From JBOHHM01 sp050725495 (GTDB taxonomy: Bacteria; Pseudomonadota; Gammaproteobacteria; Burkholderiales; Burkholderiaceae_C), in assembly GCA_050725495.1 (NCBI GenBank), contig JBOHHM010000079.1, forward strand, positions 1 through 24,014: a stretch of 24,014 nucleotides of DNA, read 5' to 3'. The notes under the pieces are model-generated. The model was not told the DNA's origin and searched no databases. It saw only the letters and a program-made list of their open reading frames with translations. Shown piece after piece: positions 16,096-23,812 of this stretch (its first letter is position 1; every line of letters begins with the position of its first letter). The translations under genes were made by a program, and so were the position numbers.

Positions 16096-16135
16096 CGGTT
16101 CAGGAACCTGCTTGGTTCGCAGGAAAAAACGAATT

Positions 16136-17635
16136 ATGAACTTCGAACTCAAATCCCTTGATCTCGCGGGTGCTGCCGCCGAAAAATGCGATGCCCTGGT
16201 CGTCGTGGTGCCCGAATCCTTCAAGCCCGGCAAGGATGCCCTGTCCCGGCTGTTGGCCGAGGCGCTGAAGGCAGGGGATCTGGAGGCCAAGGCCGGCAAA
16301 TCGCTGCAGCTGTACCGGTCCGCGGCCATGGCGGCGCCGCGTGCCTTGCTGGTCGGGGCCGGCGACGGCTCGCCCCAACAGGTCAGGCAGGCGGTCCAGG
16401 CCGCCATCGGTGCTTTGAAGTCGGGTCCGGTCCGACGCGTGATCGTTTGCTTCGCTGCGCAGGTCAGCGTGGAGGCGGTCCAGGCGGCGGTGCTGGCAGC
16501 GGCCGAGGCGAGCTACGTCTACACGACCACCAAATCGAAAGCCGAGGGCCGCAAAATCCAGCGCGTGGTGTTGGGCGTCGCGGACGCGGCCCAGGCAAAG
16601 CCCGCGTTTGACCGCGCCACTGCGACTGTGCTTGGCATCGAACTGGCCAAGGAATGGGCCAACCGGCCGGCCAACCACGCCACGCCGGCCATGCTGGCCG
16701 CGGCGGCCAAGGGGCTGGCCAACGGGCCGAAACTCAGGTGCGAAGTGCTGGGCCCCAAAGAAGTCGCCAAGCTCGGCATGGGCGCGTTCATGGCCGTGGC
16801 CAAAGGCTCGGAAGAACAGCTGCGCTTCATCGTTTTGAAGTACGAGGGGGCGCGCAAGTCCCAGGCGCCTGTGGCGCTGGTGGGCAAGGGCATCACCTTC
16901 GATACGGGCGGCATCTCCATCAAGCCCGCGCCCGAGATGGACGAGATGAAATTCGACATGTGTGGCGCGGCCAGCGTTCTGGGCGTGTTCCGCGCACTGG
17001 CCGAGCTCAAGCCGGAGGTCAATGTGGTTGGCCTCATTCCCGCCTGCGAGAACATGCCGGGGGGCAGCGCCGTCAAGCCCGGCGACGTGGTCACCAGCAT
17101 GAGTGGCCAGACCATCGAGATCCTCAACACCGATGCCGAAGGGCGTTTGGTTTTGTGCGATGCCTTGACCTACGCCGAGCGATTCAAGCCGTGCGCCGTG
17201 GTCGACATCGCGACGCTCACCGGCGCCTGTGTGGTCGCCTTGGGCGGCGTGCGCAGCGGCTTGTTTGCTGCCGACGAGCCGCTGGCGGCTGCCTTGCTGG
17301 CAGCGGGCGAGTCAGCGCTGGACCCTTGCTGGAGGATGCCGCTGGACGAAGACTATGCCGAGGGGCTGAAGACCAATTTTGCCGATGTGGCCAACGTCGC
17401 CGGCCGTGCCGGCGGCGCCGTGACGGCCGCCAAGTTCCTGCAGCGCTTTGCCGGCAAGCTTGCCTGGGCGCATCTGGATATTGCAGGAACAGCCTGGCGC
17501 GGCGGGGCCGCCAAGGGGGCTACCGGCCGACCGGTCGGCTTGTTGCTTGAATACCTGTTGGCCCAGGAAATACGGCCAGATGCCGCTTCAAAAACAGTAG
17601 CAAAGCGCAAGTCACGCGGGCCTGCTCCTCGATGA
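16136..17635 (+). CDS. pepA: Leucyl aminopeptidase (cytosol aminopeptidase PepA)
   Basis: A 499-residue M17 metalloaminopeptidase that acts as a cytosolic hexamer with two metal ions. The M17 signature NTDAEGRL is at residues 331-338. The catalytic and metal-binding block GKGITFDTGGISIKP has Lys251 and Asp256, and the following MKFDMCGAA adds another ligand. The N-terminal macro-like domain is less conserved, as usual. ATG 16136 is preceded by AGGA about 11 nt upstream. The C-terminus after LLLEYLLAQ carries about 20 extra residues (EIRPDAASKTVAKRKSRGPA...), part of which may come from a dispersed-repeat copy. The TGA overlaps the holC ATG by 4 nt (ATGA), so the two are coupled. Confidence 0.95.
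   Translation: MNFELKSLDLAGAAAEKCDALVVVVPESFKPGKDALSRLLAEALKAGDLEAKAGKSLQLYRSAAMAAPRALLVGAGDGSPQQVRQAVQAAIGALKSGPVRRVIVCFAAQVSVEAVQAAVLAAAEASYVYTTTKSKAEGRKIQRVVLGVADAAQAKPAFDRATATVLGIELAKEWANRPANHATPAMLAAAAKGLANGPKLRCEVLGPKEVAKLGMGAFMAVAKGSEEQLRFIVLKYEGARKSQAPVALVGKGITFDTGGISIKPAPEMDEMKFDMCGAASVLGVFRALAELKPEVNVVGLIPACENMPGGSAVKPGDVVTSMSGQTIEILNTDAEGRLVLCDALTYAERFKPCAVVDIATLTGACVVALGGVRSGLFAADEPLAAALLAAGESALDPCWRMPLDEDYAEGLKTNFADVANVAGRAGGAVTAAKFLQRFAGKLAWAHLDIAGTAWRGGAAKGATGRPVGLLLEYLLAQEIRPDAASKTVAKRKSRGPAPR
17559..17606 (+). repeat. Possible dispersed short repeat, copy D (3' end of pepA)
   Basis: GGCCC, 19 nt, CGCTTCAAAAACAGTAGCAAAG has the same spacing as copies A-C and ends with a close match to copy B (CAAAATCAGTAGCAAA). 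It supplies part of the PepA C-terminal tail shortly before the stop codon. It is more degenerate in the 5' half than copies A and B. Confidence 0.4.
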
Positions 17636-18066
17636 CGGAAATTGCATTTCATTTCAACGCACCCGACAAGCTGGCCTATGCCTGCCGTCTGCTGCGCAAG
17701 GCCGTGGGCACGGGGGCGCAGGTGGTGGTGACGGCCGAGCCTGAGTCGCTGCAAAGGCTGGACGCGGCGCTATGGACTTTTGCGCCTCTGGAGTTCGTCG
17801 CGCATTGCCATGCCGACAGCGATGCCACCATGCTGGCCGCATCCCCCGTGGTGCTGGCCGCTTCGCTCGATGCGCTGCCGCATCAGCAGGTGCTGGTCAA
17901 TCTGGGCGACCGGATCCCCGATGGATTCGAGCGGTTTGAACGCCTGATCGAGGTGGTGAGTCTGGACGACGCGGACCGGCAGGGCGCGCGCCGGCGCTGG
18001 AAGCACTACGCGGATCGCGGTTACGCCCTGATGCGCCACGATCTTGCCCTGAAAGGCCAGAGTTGA
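17632..18066 (+). CDS. holC: DNA polymerase III chi subunit (HolC)
   Basis: A 144-residue HolC. Chi links the clamp-loader complex to single-strand binding protein through SSB's C-terminal tail. The N-terminus EIAFHFNAPDKLAYACRLLRK and the segments LDAALWTFAPLEFVAHC and VLVNLGDRIPDGFERFERLIEVV are characteristic. The C-terminal RRRWKHYADRGYAL is the conserved end of the family. The start overlaps the pepA stop (ATGA), and pepA-holC is a conserved gene pair across proteobacteria. Confidence 0.95.
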   Translation: MTEIAFHFNAPDKLAYACRLLRKAVGTGAQVVVTAEPESLQRLDAALWTFAPLEFVAHCHADSDATMLAASPVVLAASLDALPHQQVLVNLGDRIPDGFERFERLIEVVSLDDADRQGARRRWKHYADRGYALMRHDLALKGQS

Positions 18067-18404
18067 TGTCTGCCACACCGAAAACGCCCCCCCGTTTCGT
18101 GCCCACGCTGACCGAGGTCGTGCAGCTGCCGACGCAAGCCGTGGTAGACCAGCCTGCCGTGGTGCTGCCATCCGAGCCTGCTTCTGGGTTGGTCGAGGAG
18201 CAAATCATTCGCCGCGTGCTGCAAAGGCTTGATGTGTCGCTGGAGCGGCGCCTGCGCGAGGCGGTGGCCGCCGTGGTGATCGAGCAGACTCGCTCTCTGG
18301 GGGCGCAGCTGCGCGAGGAAATCGAGTCGGCGCTGCGCCAGTCCGTTGCCGAAGCCGTCGCCGAAGAACTGGCGGCTCACAACGCGGCCCAGTTCGCTTC
18401 CTGA
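18066..18404 (+). CDS. Small helical protein, possibly DUF2486-like
   Basis: A 112-residue protein of unknown function. The N-terminal 40 residues are proline- and valine-rich and probably disordered, with PRFVPTLTEVVQLPT. The C-terminal half (RVLQRLDVSLERRLREAVAA, then VVIEQTRSLGAQLREEIESA) is strongly helical, with heptad-like spacing and likely coiled. The layout (short TLTEVV motif, then helices with paired arginines and glutamates) recalls DUF2486-type proteins encoded after holC in Burkholderia, but this is from memory. ATG 18066 overlaps the holC stop (TGATG), placing it in the pepA-holC unit. Confidence 0.75.
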   Translation: MSATPKTPPRFVPTLTEVVQLPTQAVVDQPAVVLPSEPASGLVEEQIIRRVLQRLDVSLERRLREAVAAVVIEQTRSLGAQLREEIESALRQSVAEAVAEELAAHNAAQFAS

Positions 18405-18431
18405 ATTGCCGTCAGGCTTTGGTGAAACTCC

Positions 18432-18454
18432 GAACAGGGTAAACCCCCCTGTTC
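18432..18454 (+). promoter_or_regulatory. 8-bp hairpin upstream of livK
   Basis: GAACAGGG (18432-18439), a 7-nt loop and CCCTGTTC (18447-18454) form a perfect dyad. No U-tract follows, so it is more likely a protein-binding site or transcript-end structure than a terminator. It lies about 22 bp upstream of the possible -10 TATAGT (18476-18481) of the binding-protein gene. Confidence 0.4.
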
Positions 18455-18513
18455 CTCAAGACCTAGCGTGTTCCCTATAGTTCGGGCCCAAAAATTGCGA
18501 TATGGTCGCGGCC

Positions 18514-18543
18514 GTTGAGTCATAAATAAATCTCAACCTTTTT
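18514..18543 (+). promoter_or_regulatory. Terminator-like hairpin in the livK leader
   Basis: GTTGAG (18514-18519) and CTCAAC (18532-18537), separated by 12 nt, are followed by CTTTTT. The layout is that of a weak intrinsic terminator placed just before the Shine-Dalgarno of the downstream gene. A 7-codon frame, ATG GTC GCG GCC GTT GAG TCA TAA (from 18502), overlaps the left arm. An attenuator is possible but unproven. Confidence 0.3.
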
Positions 18544-18561
18544 CCTAAATCTGGAGGTTTT

Positions 18562-19695
18562 ATGCAAATGAAGTTGAAACTGACTGTCGCCGCTGCCATT
18601 GCTGCTATCGCTGGCATGGCATCTGCACAGGAGGTCCAAGTGGTCAAGATCGGCCACGTCGGTCCGGTTTCCGGTGCCCAGGCCCACTACGGCAAGGACA
18701 ACGAAAACGGCGCCCGTATGGCGATTGAAGACCTGAATGCTAAGAACATCACCATCGGTGGCAAAAAGATTCGCTTCGAACTGGTGGCTGAAGACGATGC
18801 AGCCGATCCGAAACAGGGCACGGCCGCCGCACAGAAACTGTGCGACGCCAAGGTTGCCGGTGTTGCCGGTCACCTGAACTCGGGCACCACGATCCCCGCC
18901 TCCAAGGTCTATAACGACTGCGGCATCCCGCACATCACGCCCTCGGCCACCAACCCCAACCTGACCAAGCCCGGCTACAAGACCACCTACCGCCTGCTGG
19001 CCAACGACAACGCGCTGGGCAGGGGGCTGGCCTTCTACGCGGCCGATGCCCTGAAGCTCAAGAAGGTCGCCATCATCGACGACCGCTCGGCCTATGGCCA
19101 GGGTGTGGCCGACGTGTTCAAAAAGACGGCGCAAGCCAAGGGCATTCAGGTGGTGGACGAGCAGTTCACCACCGACAAGGCCACCGACTTCATGGCCATC
19201 CTGACCGCCATTAAGGCCAAGGCGCCTGACGCGATCTTCTACGGCGGCATGGACCCCCAAGCTGGCCCGATGCTGCGCCAGATGGAGCAACTCGGCCTCT
19301 CCAACGCCAAGTTCTTCGGTGGCGACGGCATCTGCACGGCCGAGCTGGCCAAGCTGTCCGCTGGCGCCAAGACCCTGAACAACGTGGTGTGCGCCGAAGG
19401 TGGTGCCTCGCTGGAAAAAATGCCCGGCGGCGCCGAGTGGAAGAAGCGCTATGACGCCAAGTACCCCGGCCAGTTCCAGGTGTACAGCCCCTACGTCTAT
19501 GACGCCGTGATGACCCTGGTCGATGCCATGAAGCGAGCCAACTCGGTCGACCCGAAGGTCTACACCGCCGAGCTGGCCAAAACCAATTACAAGGGCGTGA
19601 CCACCCAGGTTCAGTTCGAGCCCAACGGCGAACTGAAGAACCCGGCCATGACCCTGTACGTGTACAAGGACGGCAAGAAGACCCCGCTGAACTGA
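18562..19695 (+). CDS. livK: Periplasmic branched-chain amino-acid binding protein of an ABC importer
   Basis: A 377-residue type I periplasmic binding protein of the LivJ/LivK family, which delivers Leu/Ile/Val (in relatives also other amino acids or amides) to a LivHMGF importer. Residues 1-22 are a signal peptide (lysines, an alanine-rich core, ASA before the cut at Gln23). The mature part starts with VVKIGHVGPVSGAQAHYGKD, the ligand-binding loop of the family. VAGHLNSGTTIPASKVYND and AIIDDRSAYGQGVADVFKK follow. GGAGG lies 4 nt before ATG 18562 and 10 nt before a second in-frame ATG (18568), so either may start translation. The start of this gene is less GC-rich and uses codons typical of high expression. 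It stands alone, with its own leader and a strong terminator; the permease genes must lie elsewhere. Confidence 0.92.
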   Translation: MQMKLKLTVAAAIAAIAGMASAQEVQVVKIGHVGPVSGAQAHYGKDNENGARMAIEDLNAKNITIGGKKIRFELVAEDDAADPKQGTAAAQKLCDAKVAGVAGHLNSGTTIPASKVYNDCGIPHITPSATNPNLTKPGYKTTYRLLANDNALGRGLAFYAADALKLKKVAIIDDRSAYGQGVADVFKKTAQAKGIQVVDEQFTTDKATDFMAILTAIKAKAPDAIFYGGMDPQAGPMLRQMEQLGLSNAKFFGGDGICTAELAKLSAGAKTLNNVVCAEGGASLEKMPGGAEWKKRYDAKYPGQFQVYSPYVYDAVMTLVDAMKRANSVDPKVYTAELAKTNYKGVTTQVQFEPNGELKNPAMTLYVYKDGKKTPLN

Positions 19696-19708
19696 TCGGC
19701 AGGGACCC

Positions 19709-19742
19709 AACAAAAAAGCCACCGCAAGGTGGCTTTTTTGTT
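19709..19742 (+). terminator. Strong Rho-independent terminator of livK
   Basis: AACAAAAAAGCCACC, loop GCAA, GGTGGCTTTTTTGTT: a perfect 15-bp stem with a stable tetraloop and flanking A- and T-runs. It sits 13 bp after the livK stop. The A-run on the left arm means it can also work for transcripts coming from the tRNA side on the minus strand. Confidence 0.93.
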
Positions 19743-19771
19743 GATGGGGTGGGGGCGGATCACGCCCACAA

Positions 19772-19796
19772 CAAAGCCCCGCACGAGGCGGGGCTT
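19772..19796 (-). terminator. Terminator of tRNA-Ser
   Basis: On the minus strand AAGCCCCGC, a 5-nt loop and GCGGGGCTT form a perfect 9-bp stem followed by a T-rich TTTGTTG. It begins about 10 bp past the tRNA 3' end. Orientation and distance fit the tRNA transcript. Confidence 0.8.
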
Positions 19797-19803
19797 GGAT
19801 GTT

Positions 19804-19896
<93 letters not shown>

Positions 19897-19906
19897 GAAG
19901 CCCGCC

Positions 19907-19912
19907 ATTGTA
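19907..19912 (-). promoter_or_regulatory. Probable -10 of the tRNA-Ser promoter
   Basis: TACAAT on the minus strand lies 10 bp before the mature tRNA 5' end, with a GC-rich discriminator (GGCGGGC) typical of stringently controlled stable-RNA promoters. No clear -35 hexamer was found at 16-18 bp. Confidence 0.4.
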
Positions 19913-19945
19913 GCAGTGATACAAGTGCTCTCGGGGCCGAGGCGG

Positions 19946-20857
19946 TCACGGTTTGGCGGTCTGGAGCATTTTCATCGCCGATGAAATCAGGGCGGAGACC
20001 TCGGTCATGTGGCTGGGCACGATCAGGGTCGTGGTCGCGTCGGACGCTACCTTGCCATAGGCGTCCACGGCTCTCTCGGCCACCTTCAGTTGAACGGCCT
20101 GCTCGCCGCCAGGCTGGCGAATGGCGGCGGCGATTCGTTCAATGGCCTGGCCTGTGGCTTCGGCCACCGCCGTGATGGCCGCCGCCTGACCCTGGGCATT
20201 GTTGATGGCCGCCTGCTTTTCCCCTTCGGAGCGGGCAATGAAGGCCTCACGCTCGCCGGTGGCGATATTGATCTGCTCCTGCCGGCGGCCTTCGGAGGCC
20301 GCAATCAGGGCGCGCTTTTCGCGTTCGGCGGTGATCTGCTGCTGCATCGCGTGCAGGATTTCCTTGGGCGGGGTCAAGTCCTTGATTTCGTAACGCAGGA
20401 CCTTGACGCCCCAGTTCAGCGCGGCCTCGTCGATGGCCGCCACCACCTGGGCGTTGATGATGTCGCGCTCCTCGAAGGTCTTGTCCAGCTCCAGCTTGCC
20501 AATCACGCTGCGCAGCGAGGTTTGCGCCAGTTGCGTCACCGCCGAGATGTAGTTGGAGGAACCATAGCTGGCGCGCATCGGGTCGGTCACCTGGAAATAC
20601 AGGATGCCGTCGACCTGCAGCTGCGTGTTGTCCCGCGTGATGCAAATCTGGCTGGGCACATCGAGCGGGATTTCCTTGAGGCTGTGCTTGTAGGACACTT
20701 TGTCGATGAAGGGCACCAGAAAATTCAGGCCTGGCGTCAGTGCCGCATGGTATTTGCCCAGGCGTTCCACCACCCAAGCATGCTGCTGCGGCACGACCTT
20801 GATCGATCGCGAGATGAAGATGACGGCGATGACGAACAGGAGGATGGCGATTTCCAT
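19946..20857 (-). CDS. qmcA: SPFH/Band 7 membrane protein (QmcA-like)
   Basis: A 303-residue membrane-anchored SPFH protein. Residues 3-18 form the N-terminal anchor (IAILLFVIAVIFISRS). The Band 7 domain follows (VVPQQHAWVVERLGKYHAAL; PGLNFLVPFIDKV; ITRDNTQLQVDGILYFQVTD; SVIGKLELDKTFEERDIIN). Then comes a long Ala/Glu-rich coiled coil (about residues 170-245, EREKRALIAASEGRRQEQIN). In E. coli QmcA associates with FtsH-type proteolysis at the inner membrane. The gene follows an NfeD-family gene by 21 bp on the same strand; such pairs are conserved, and NfeD is thought to partner the SPFH protein. The Shine-Dalgarno is weak (AAGAAAG). Confidence 0.93.
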   Translation of the reverse strand: MEIAILLFVIAVIFISRSIKVVPQQHAWVVERLGKYHAALTPGLNFLVPFIDKVSYKHSLKEIPLDVPSQICITRDNTQLQVDGILYFQVTDPMRASYGSSNYISAVTQLAQTSLRSVIGKLELDKTFEERDIINAQVVAAIDEAALNWGVKVLRYEIKDLTPPKEILHAMQQQITAEREKRALIAASEGRRQEQINIATGEREAFIARSEGEKQAAINNAQGQAAAITAVAEATGQAIERIAAAIRQPGGEQAVQLKVAERAVDAYGKVASDATTTLIVPSHMTEVSALISSAMKMLQTAKP

Positions 20858-20878
20858 GAGAAGCTTTCTTGATGTTGT

Positions 20879-21304
20879 CTAACACTTGTCGACGAGCAGA
20901 CGGTTGCCGATCACTTCGGCGACCCGGTGGGGCCCGGGCGAGGGCGCCTGGCCCGGGCGGTGGACCACGGTCCAGCTCGCGCCGCGATACTTGACGGTGG
21001 CGGTGCCATCGGGGTTCCAGGCCTCGACCTGGACGGTTTCACCCACGTCCAGGTTGACGTCGCGGTTGGCGCTGACGGGCGCGTCGGCCGTACGCTGCCG
21101 CTGGATGCTGTACCAGAGCACCACCGCGCCGCCGCCGATGGCTGCCGCGACGGCCACTTGGACGATGACCGAGGCCCCCAGATGCGCTGCCACGGCCGCC
21201 GCCACGAGCCCGATGGCGACCATCAGGAGGTAAAACGTGCCGCTGACCAGCTCAACGGCGACAAAGGTGCCTGCGAGCAACCACCAGATGGTTGATTCCG
21301 TCAT
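20879..21304 (-). CDS. NfeD-family membrane protein
   Basis: A 141-residue NfeD-like protein of the short class, without a protease domain. It has two to three membrane helices (about residues 6-24, 26-44 and 48-66) followed by a C-terminal OB-fold domain (DVGETVQVEAWNPDGTATVK, then YRGASWTVVHR). It corresponds to E. coli YbbK/QmcA-partner-type proteins in layout. GGAGGGAGT directly before ATG 21304 gives a strong ribosome-binding site. It is the first gene of the nfeD-qmcA pair and diverges from the decarboxylase gene across a 137-bp region. Confidence 0.9.
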   Translation of the reverse strand: MTESTIWWLLAGTFVAVELVSGTFYLLMVAIGLVAAAVAAHLGASVIVQVAVAAAIGGGAVVLWYSIQRQRTADAPVSANRDVNLDVGETVQVEAWNPDGTATVKYRGASWTVVHRPGQAPSPGPHRVAEVIGNRLLVDKC

Positions 21305-21355
21305 ACTCCCTCCGAATCCCCTGCAATCGTGAAAATTTGGCCTCCAGGCAATCTT

Positions 21356-21373
21356 GTAACAGAACGGGGTTAC
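21356..21373. promoter_or_regulatory. Inverted repeat GTAAC-N8-GTTAC in a divergent promoter region
   Basis: GTAAC (21356-21360) and GTTAC (21369-21373) are exact reverse complements with an 8-bp spacer. They lie 68 bp before the decarboxylase start and 52 bp before the NfeD start. It could be an operator for either gene. No regulator is encoded nearby. Confidence 0.35.
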
Positions 21374-21441
21374 TTTAATTCCTTACACTTCGCGACTGTT
21401 TTGTTTTTTGTCGCCTAATTTGCACGCTGCCGGAGCTCTGC

Positions 21442-23712
21442 ATGAAATTCCGCTTTCCCATCGTCATCATCGACGAAGACTTCCGCTCCGAGAACGCCTC
21501 CGGGCTGAGCATCCGCTCCCTGGCGCAAGCCATTGAGAGGGAGGGCTTCGAGGTCCTAGGCGCCACCAGCTATGGCGACCTCAGCCAGTTTGCCCAGCAG
21601 CAAAGCCGGGCCAGCGCCTTCATCCTGTCGATCGACGACGAAGAGTTCACTTTGGGCCCGGATCTGGATCCGGCCGTGCTGAACCTGCGCAACTTCATCG
21701 AGGAGGTCCGCCGAAAAAACAGCGACGTGCCGATCTATGTCTATGGCGAAACCAAGACCTCGCGCCACCTGCCCAACGACATCCTGCGCGAGTTGCACGG
21801 CTTCATTCACATGTTCGAGGACACGCCCGAATTCGTCGCGCGCCACATCATTCGCGAGGCCAAGAGCTATCTCGAGGGCGTTCAGCCGCCGTTTTTCAAG
21901 GCGCTGCTCGACTACGCCGAGGACGGCTCTTATTCATGGCACTGTCCCGGCCATTCGGGGGGTGTGGCTTTCCTCAAAAGCCCCGTAGGCCAGATGTTCC
22001 ACCAGTTCTTCGGCGAGAACATGCTGCGCGCCGACGTCTGCAATGCGGTGGACGAGCTGGGCCAACTGCTGGACCACACGGGTCCGGTGGCCGCCAGCGA
22101 GCGCAATGCGGCGCGCATTTTCAACGCCGATCACTGCTTCTTCGTGACCAATGGCACCAGCACCAGCAACAAGATGGTGTGGCACCACACGGTGGCGCCG
22201 GGCGATGTGGTGGTGGTGGACCGCAACTGCCACAAGTCGATCCTGCACAGCATCATCATGACCGGGGCGATTCCCGTGTTTTTGAAGCCCACGCGCAACC
22301 ACTTCGGCATCATCGGCCCGATTCCGAAGAGCGAGTTCGAGCCCGAGGCGATCAAGGCCAAGATCCGGGCCAATCCCTTGCTCAAGGGTGTCGATGCGGA
22401 CACCGTGAAGCCGCGCGTGCTGACCCTGACCCAGTCCACCTATGACGGCGTGGTCTACAACACCGAGACCATCAAGGGCATGCTCGACGGCTATGTGGAC
22501 ACGCTGCATTTTGACGAAGCCTGGCTGCCGCACGCGGCGTTTCACCCGTTCTACGGCCCCTACCACGCCATGGGCAAGCGCCGCGCGCGGCCCAAGGAGT
22601 CGCTGGTGTTTGCCACCCAGTCGACCCACAAGCTGCTGGCCGGCATCAGCCAAGCCAGCCATGTGCTGGTGCAGGACTCGCAAAACCGCAAGCTCGACCG
22701 CCATCTGTTCAACGAAGCCTATTTGATGCACACCTCGACCAGCCCGCAGTACGCGATCATCGCGAGCTGCGACGTGGCCGCGGCCATGATGGAGCCGCCC
22801 GGCGGCACGGCCCTGGTGGAGGAAAGCATTCTGGAAGCGCTGGATTTTCGCCGCGCCATGCGCAAGGTCGAGGAGGAGTTCGGCAAGGACGACTGGTGGT
22901 TCAAGGTCTGGGGGCCGGAGAAGCTGGTGGAGGAGGGCATTGGCCGCGCCGACGACTGGATCATCAAGGGCGAGTCGCGCAGCGCCAAGTGGCACGGCTT
23001 TGGCAATCTGGCCGAAGGCTTCAACATGCTGGACCCCATCAAGTCCACCATCGTCACCCCGGGGCTGGACCTCAACGGCAAGTTCGCCCCCACCGGTATT
23101 CCGGCTTCGATCGTGACCAAGTTCCTGGCCGAGCATGGCGTGATCGTGGAGAAGACCGGTCTCTACAGCTTCTTCATCATGTTCACCATCGGCATCACCA
23201 AGGGCCGCTGGAACACGTTGCTGACGGCGCTGCAGCAGTTCAAGGACGATTACGAGAAGAACCAGCCCATGTGGCGCATCCTGCCCGAGTTCTGCCAGCA
23301 GTACCCGCGCTACGAACGCATGGGTTTGCGGGACCTGTGCCAGCATGTGCATCAGCTCTATGCGAAGTACGACATCGCGCGCCTGACGACCGAGATGTAC
23401 CTGAGCGAGCTGACGCCGGCGATGAAGCCCAGCGACGCCTTCGCCTATATCGCGCACCGCAAGACCGAGCGGGTGGAGATCGACCACCTCGAAGGGCGTA
23501 TCACCACCAGCCTGGTCACGCCCTACCCACCGGGCATTCCGCTGCTGATCCCGGGCGAGGTGTTCAACCGCAAGATCGTGGACTACCTCAAGTTCTCACG
23601 CGAGTTCAATGCGCAGTGCCCCGGCTTCGAGACCGACATCCACGGGCTGGTGGAGCAGGAGGATGCCGATGGCAAGTTGCGGTACTACGCGGATTGCGTC
23701 AAAAACGGATGA
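21442..23712 (+). CDS. Orn/Lys/Arg decarboxylase (large biodegradative type)
   Basis: A 756-residue PLP-dependent basic amino-acid decarboxylase with the three-part layout of AdiA/LdcC/SpeF. Residues about 1-130 form the N-terminal wing, a response-regulator-like domain (PIVIIDEDFRSENASGLSIR). The fold-type I core spans about 145-600, with SWHCPGHSGGVAF, TNGTSTSNKMV and the cofactor lysine Lys397 in QSTHKLLAGISQASHV. The C-terminal domain is YPPGIPLLIPGEV. Length equals AdiA (755 aa), but EHGVIVEKTGLYSFF recalls LdcC-type enzymes. Arginine, lysine and ornithine therefore all remain possible; the sequence does not settle it. Such enzymes consume protons and make agmatine, cadaverine or putrescine. 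GGAG lies 8 nt before ATG 21442. No antiporter gene lies beside it, unlike a classic acid-resistance operon. Confidence 0.92.
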   Translation: MKFRFPIVIIDEDFRSENASGLSIRSLAQAIEREGFEVLGATSYGDLSQFAQQQSRASAFILSIDDEEFTLGPDLDPAVLNLRNFIEEVRRKNSDVPIYVYGETKTSRHLPNDILRELHGFIHMFEDTPEFVARHIIREAKSYLEGVQPPFFKALLDYAEDGSYSWHCPGHSGGVAFLKSPVGQMFHQFFGENMLRADVCNAVDELGQLLDHTGPVAASERNAARIFNADHCFFVTNGTSTSNKMVWHHTVAPGDVVVVDRNCHKSILHSIIMTGAIPVFLKPTRNHFGIIGPIPKSEFEPEAIKAKIRANPLLKGVDADTVKPRVLTLTQSTYDGVVYNTETIKGMLDGYVDTLHFDEAWLPHAAFHPFYGPYHAMGKRRARPKESLVFATQSTHKLLAGISQASHVLVQDSQNRKLDRHLFNEAYLMHTSTSPQYAIIASCDVAAAMMEPPGGTALVEESILEALDFRRAMRKVEEEFGKDDWWFKVWGPEKLVEEGIGRADDWIIKGESRSAKWHGFGNLAEGFNMLDPIKSTIVTPGLDLNGKFAPTGIPASIVTKFLAEHGVIVEKTGLYSFFIMFTIGITKGRWNTLLTALQQFKDDYEKNQPMWRILPEFCQQYPRYERMGLRDLCQHVHQLYAKYDIARLTTEMYLSELTPAMKPSDAFAYIAHRKTERVEIDHLEGRITTSLVTPYPPGIPLLIPGEVFNRKIVDYLKFSREFNAQCPGFETDIHGLVEQEDADGKLRYYADCVKNG

Positions 23713-23812
23713 CGGAATGACTTCGCGGCTTGTGCCGCGTCAATGACGGCGCTATGCGCCATGACTTGTGTCATTTGTCATCGAGCGGCACAGCCGCGAG
23801 GTCATCCGTCAT
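23709..23812. repeat. Multi-hairpin inverted repeat spanning two convergent stop codons
   Basis: The left arm (23709-23747) and right arm (23777-23812) are imperfect reverse complements: over the outer 30 columns about 27 match, with one mismatch and two single-base bulges. Between the arms lie two further perfect hairpins, GGCGC-TAT-GCGCC (23748-23760) and ATGAC-TTGT-GTCAT (23761-23774). The left arm begins at the decarboxylase stop and the right arm contains the fabI stop. There is no U-tract. It resembles a REP-like intergenic element or a two-way transcript-end structure. Confidence 0.75.
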
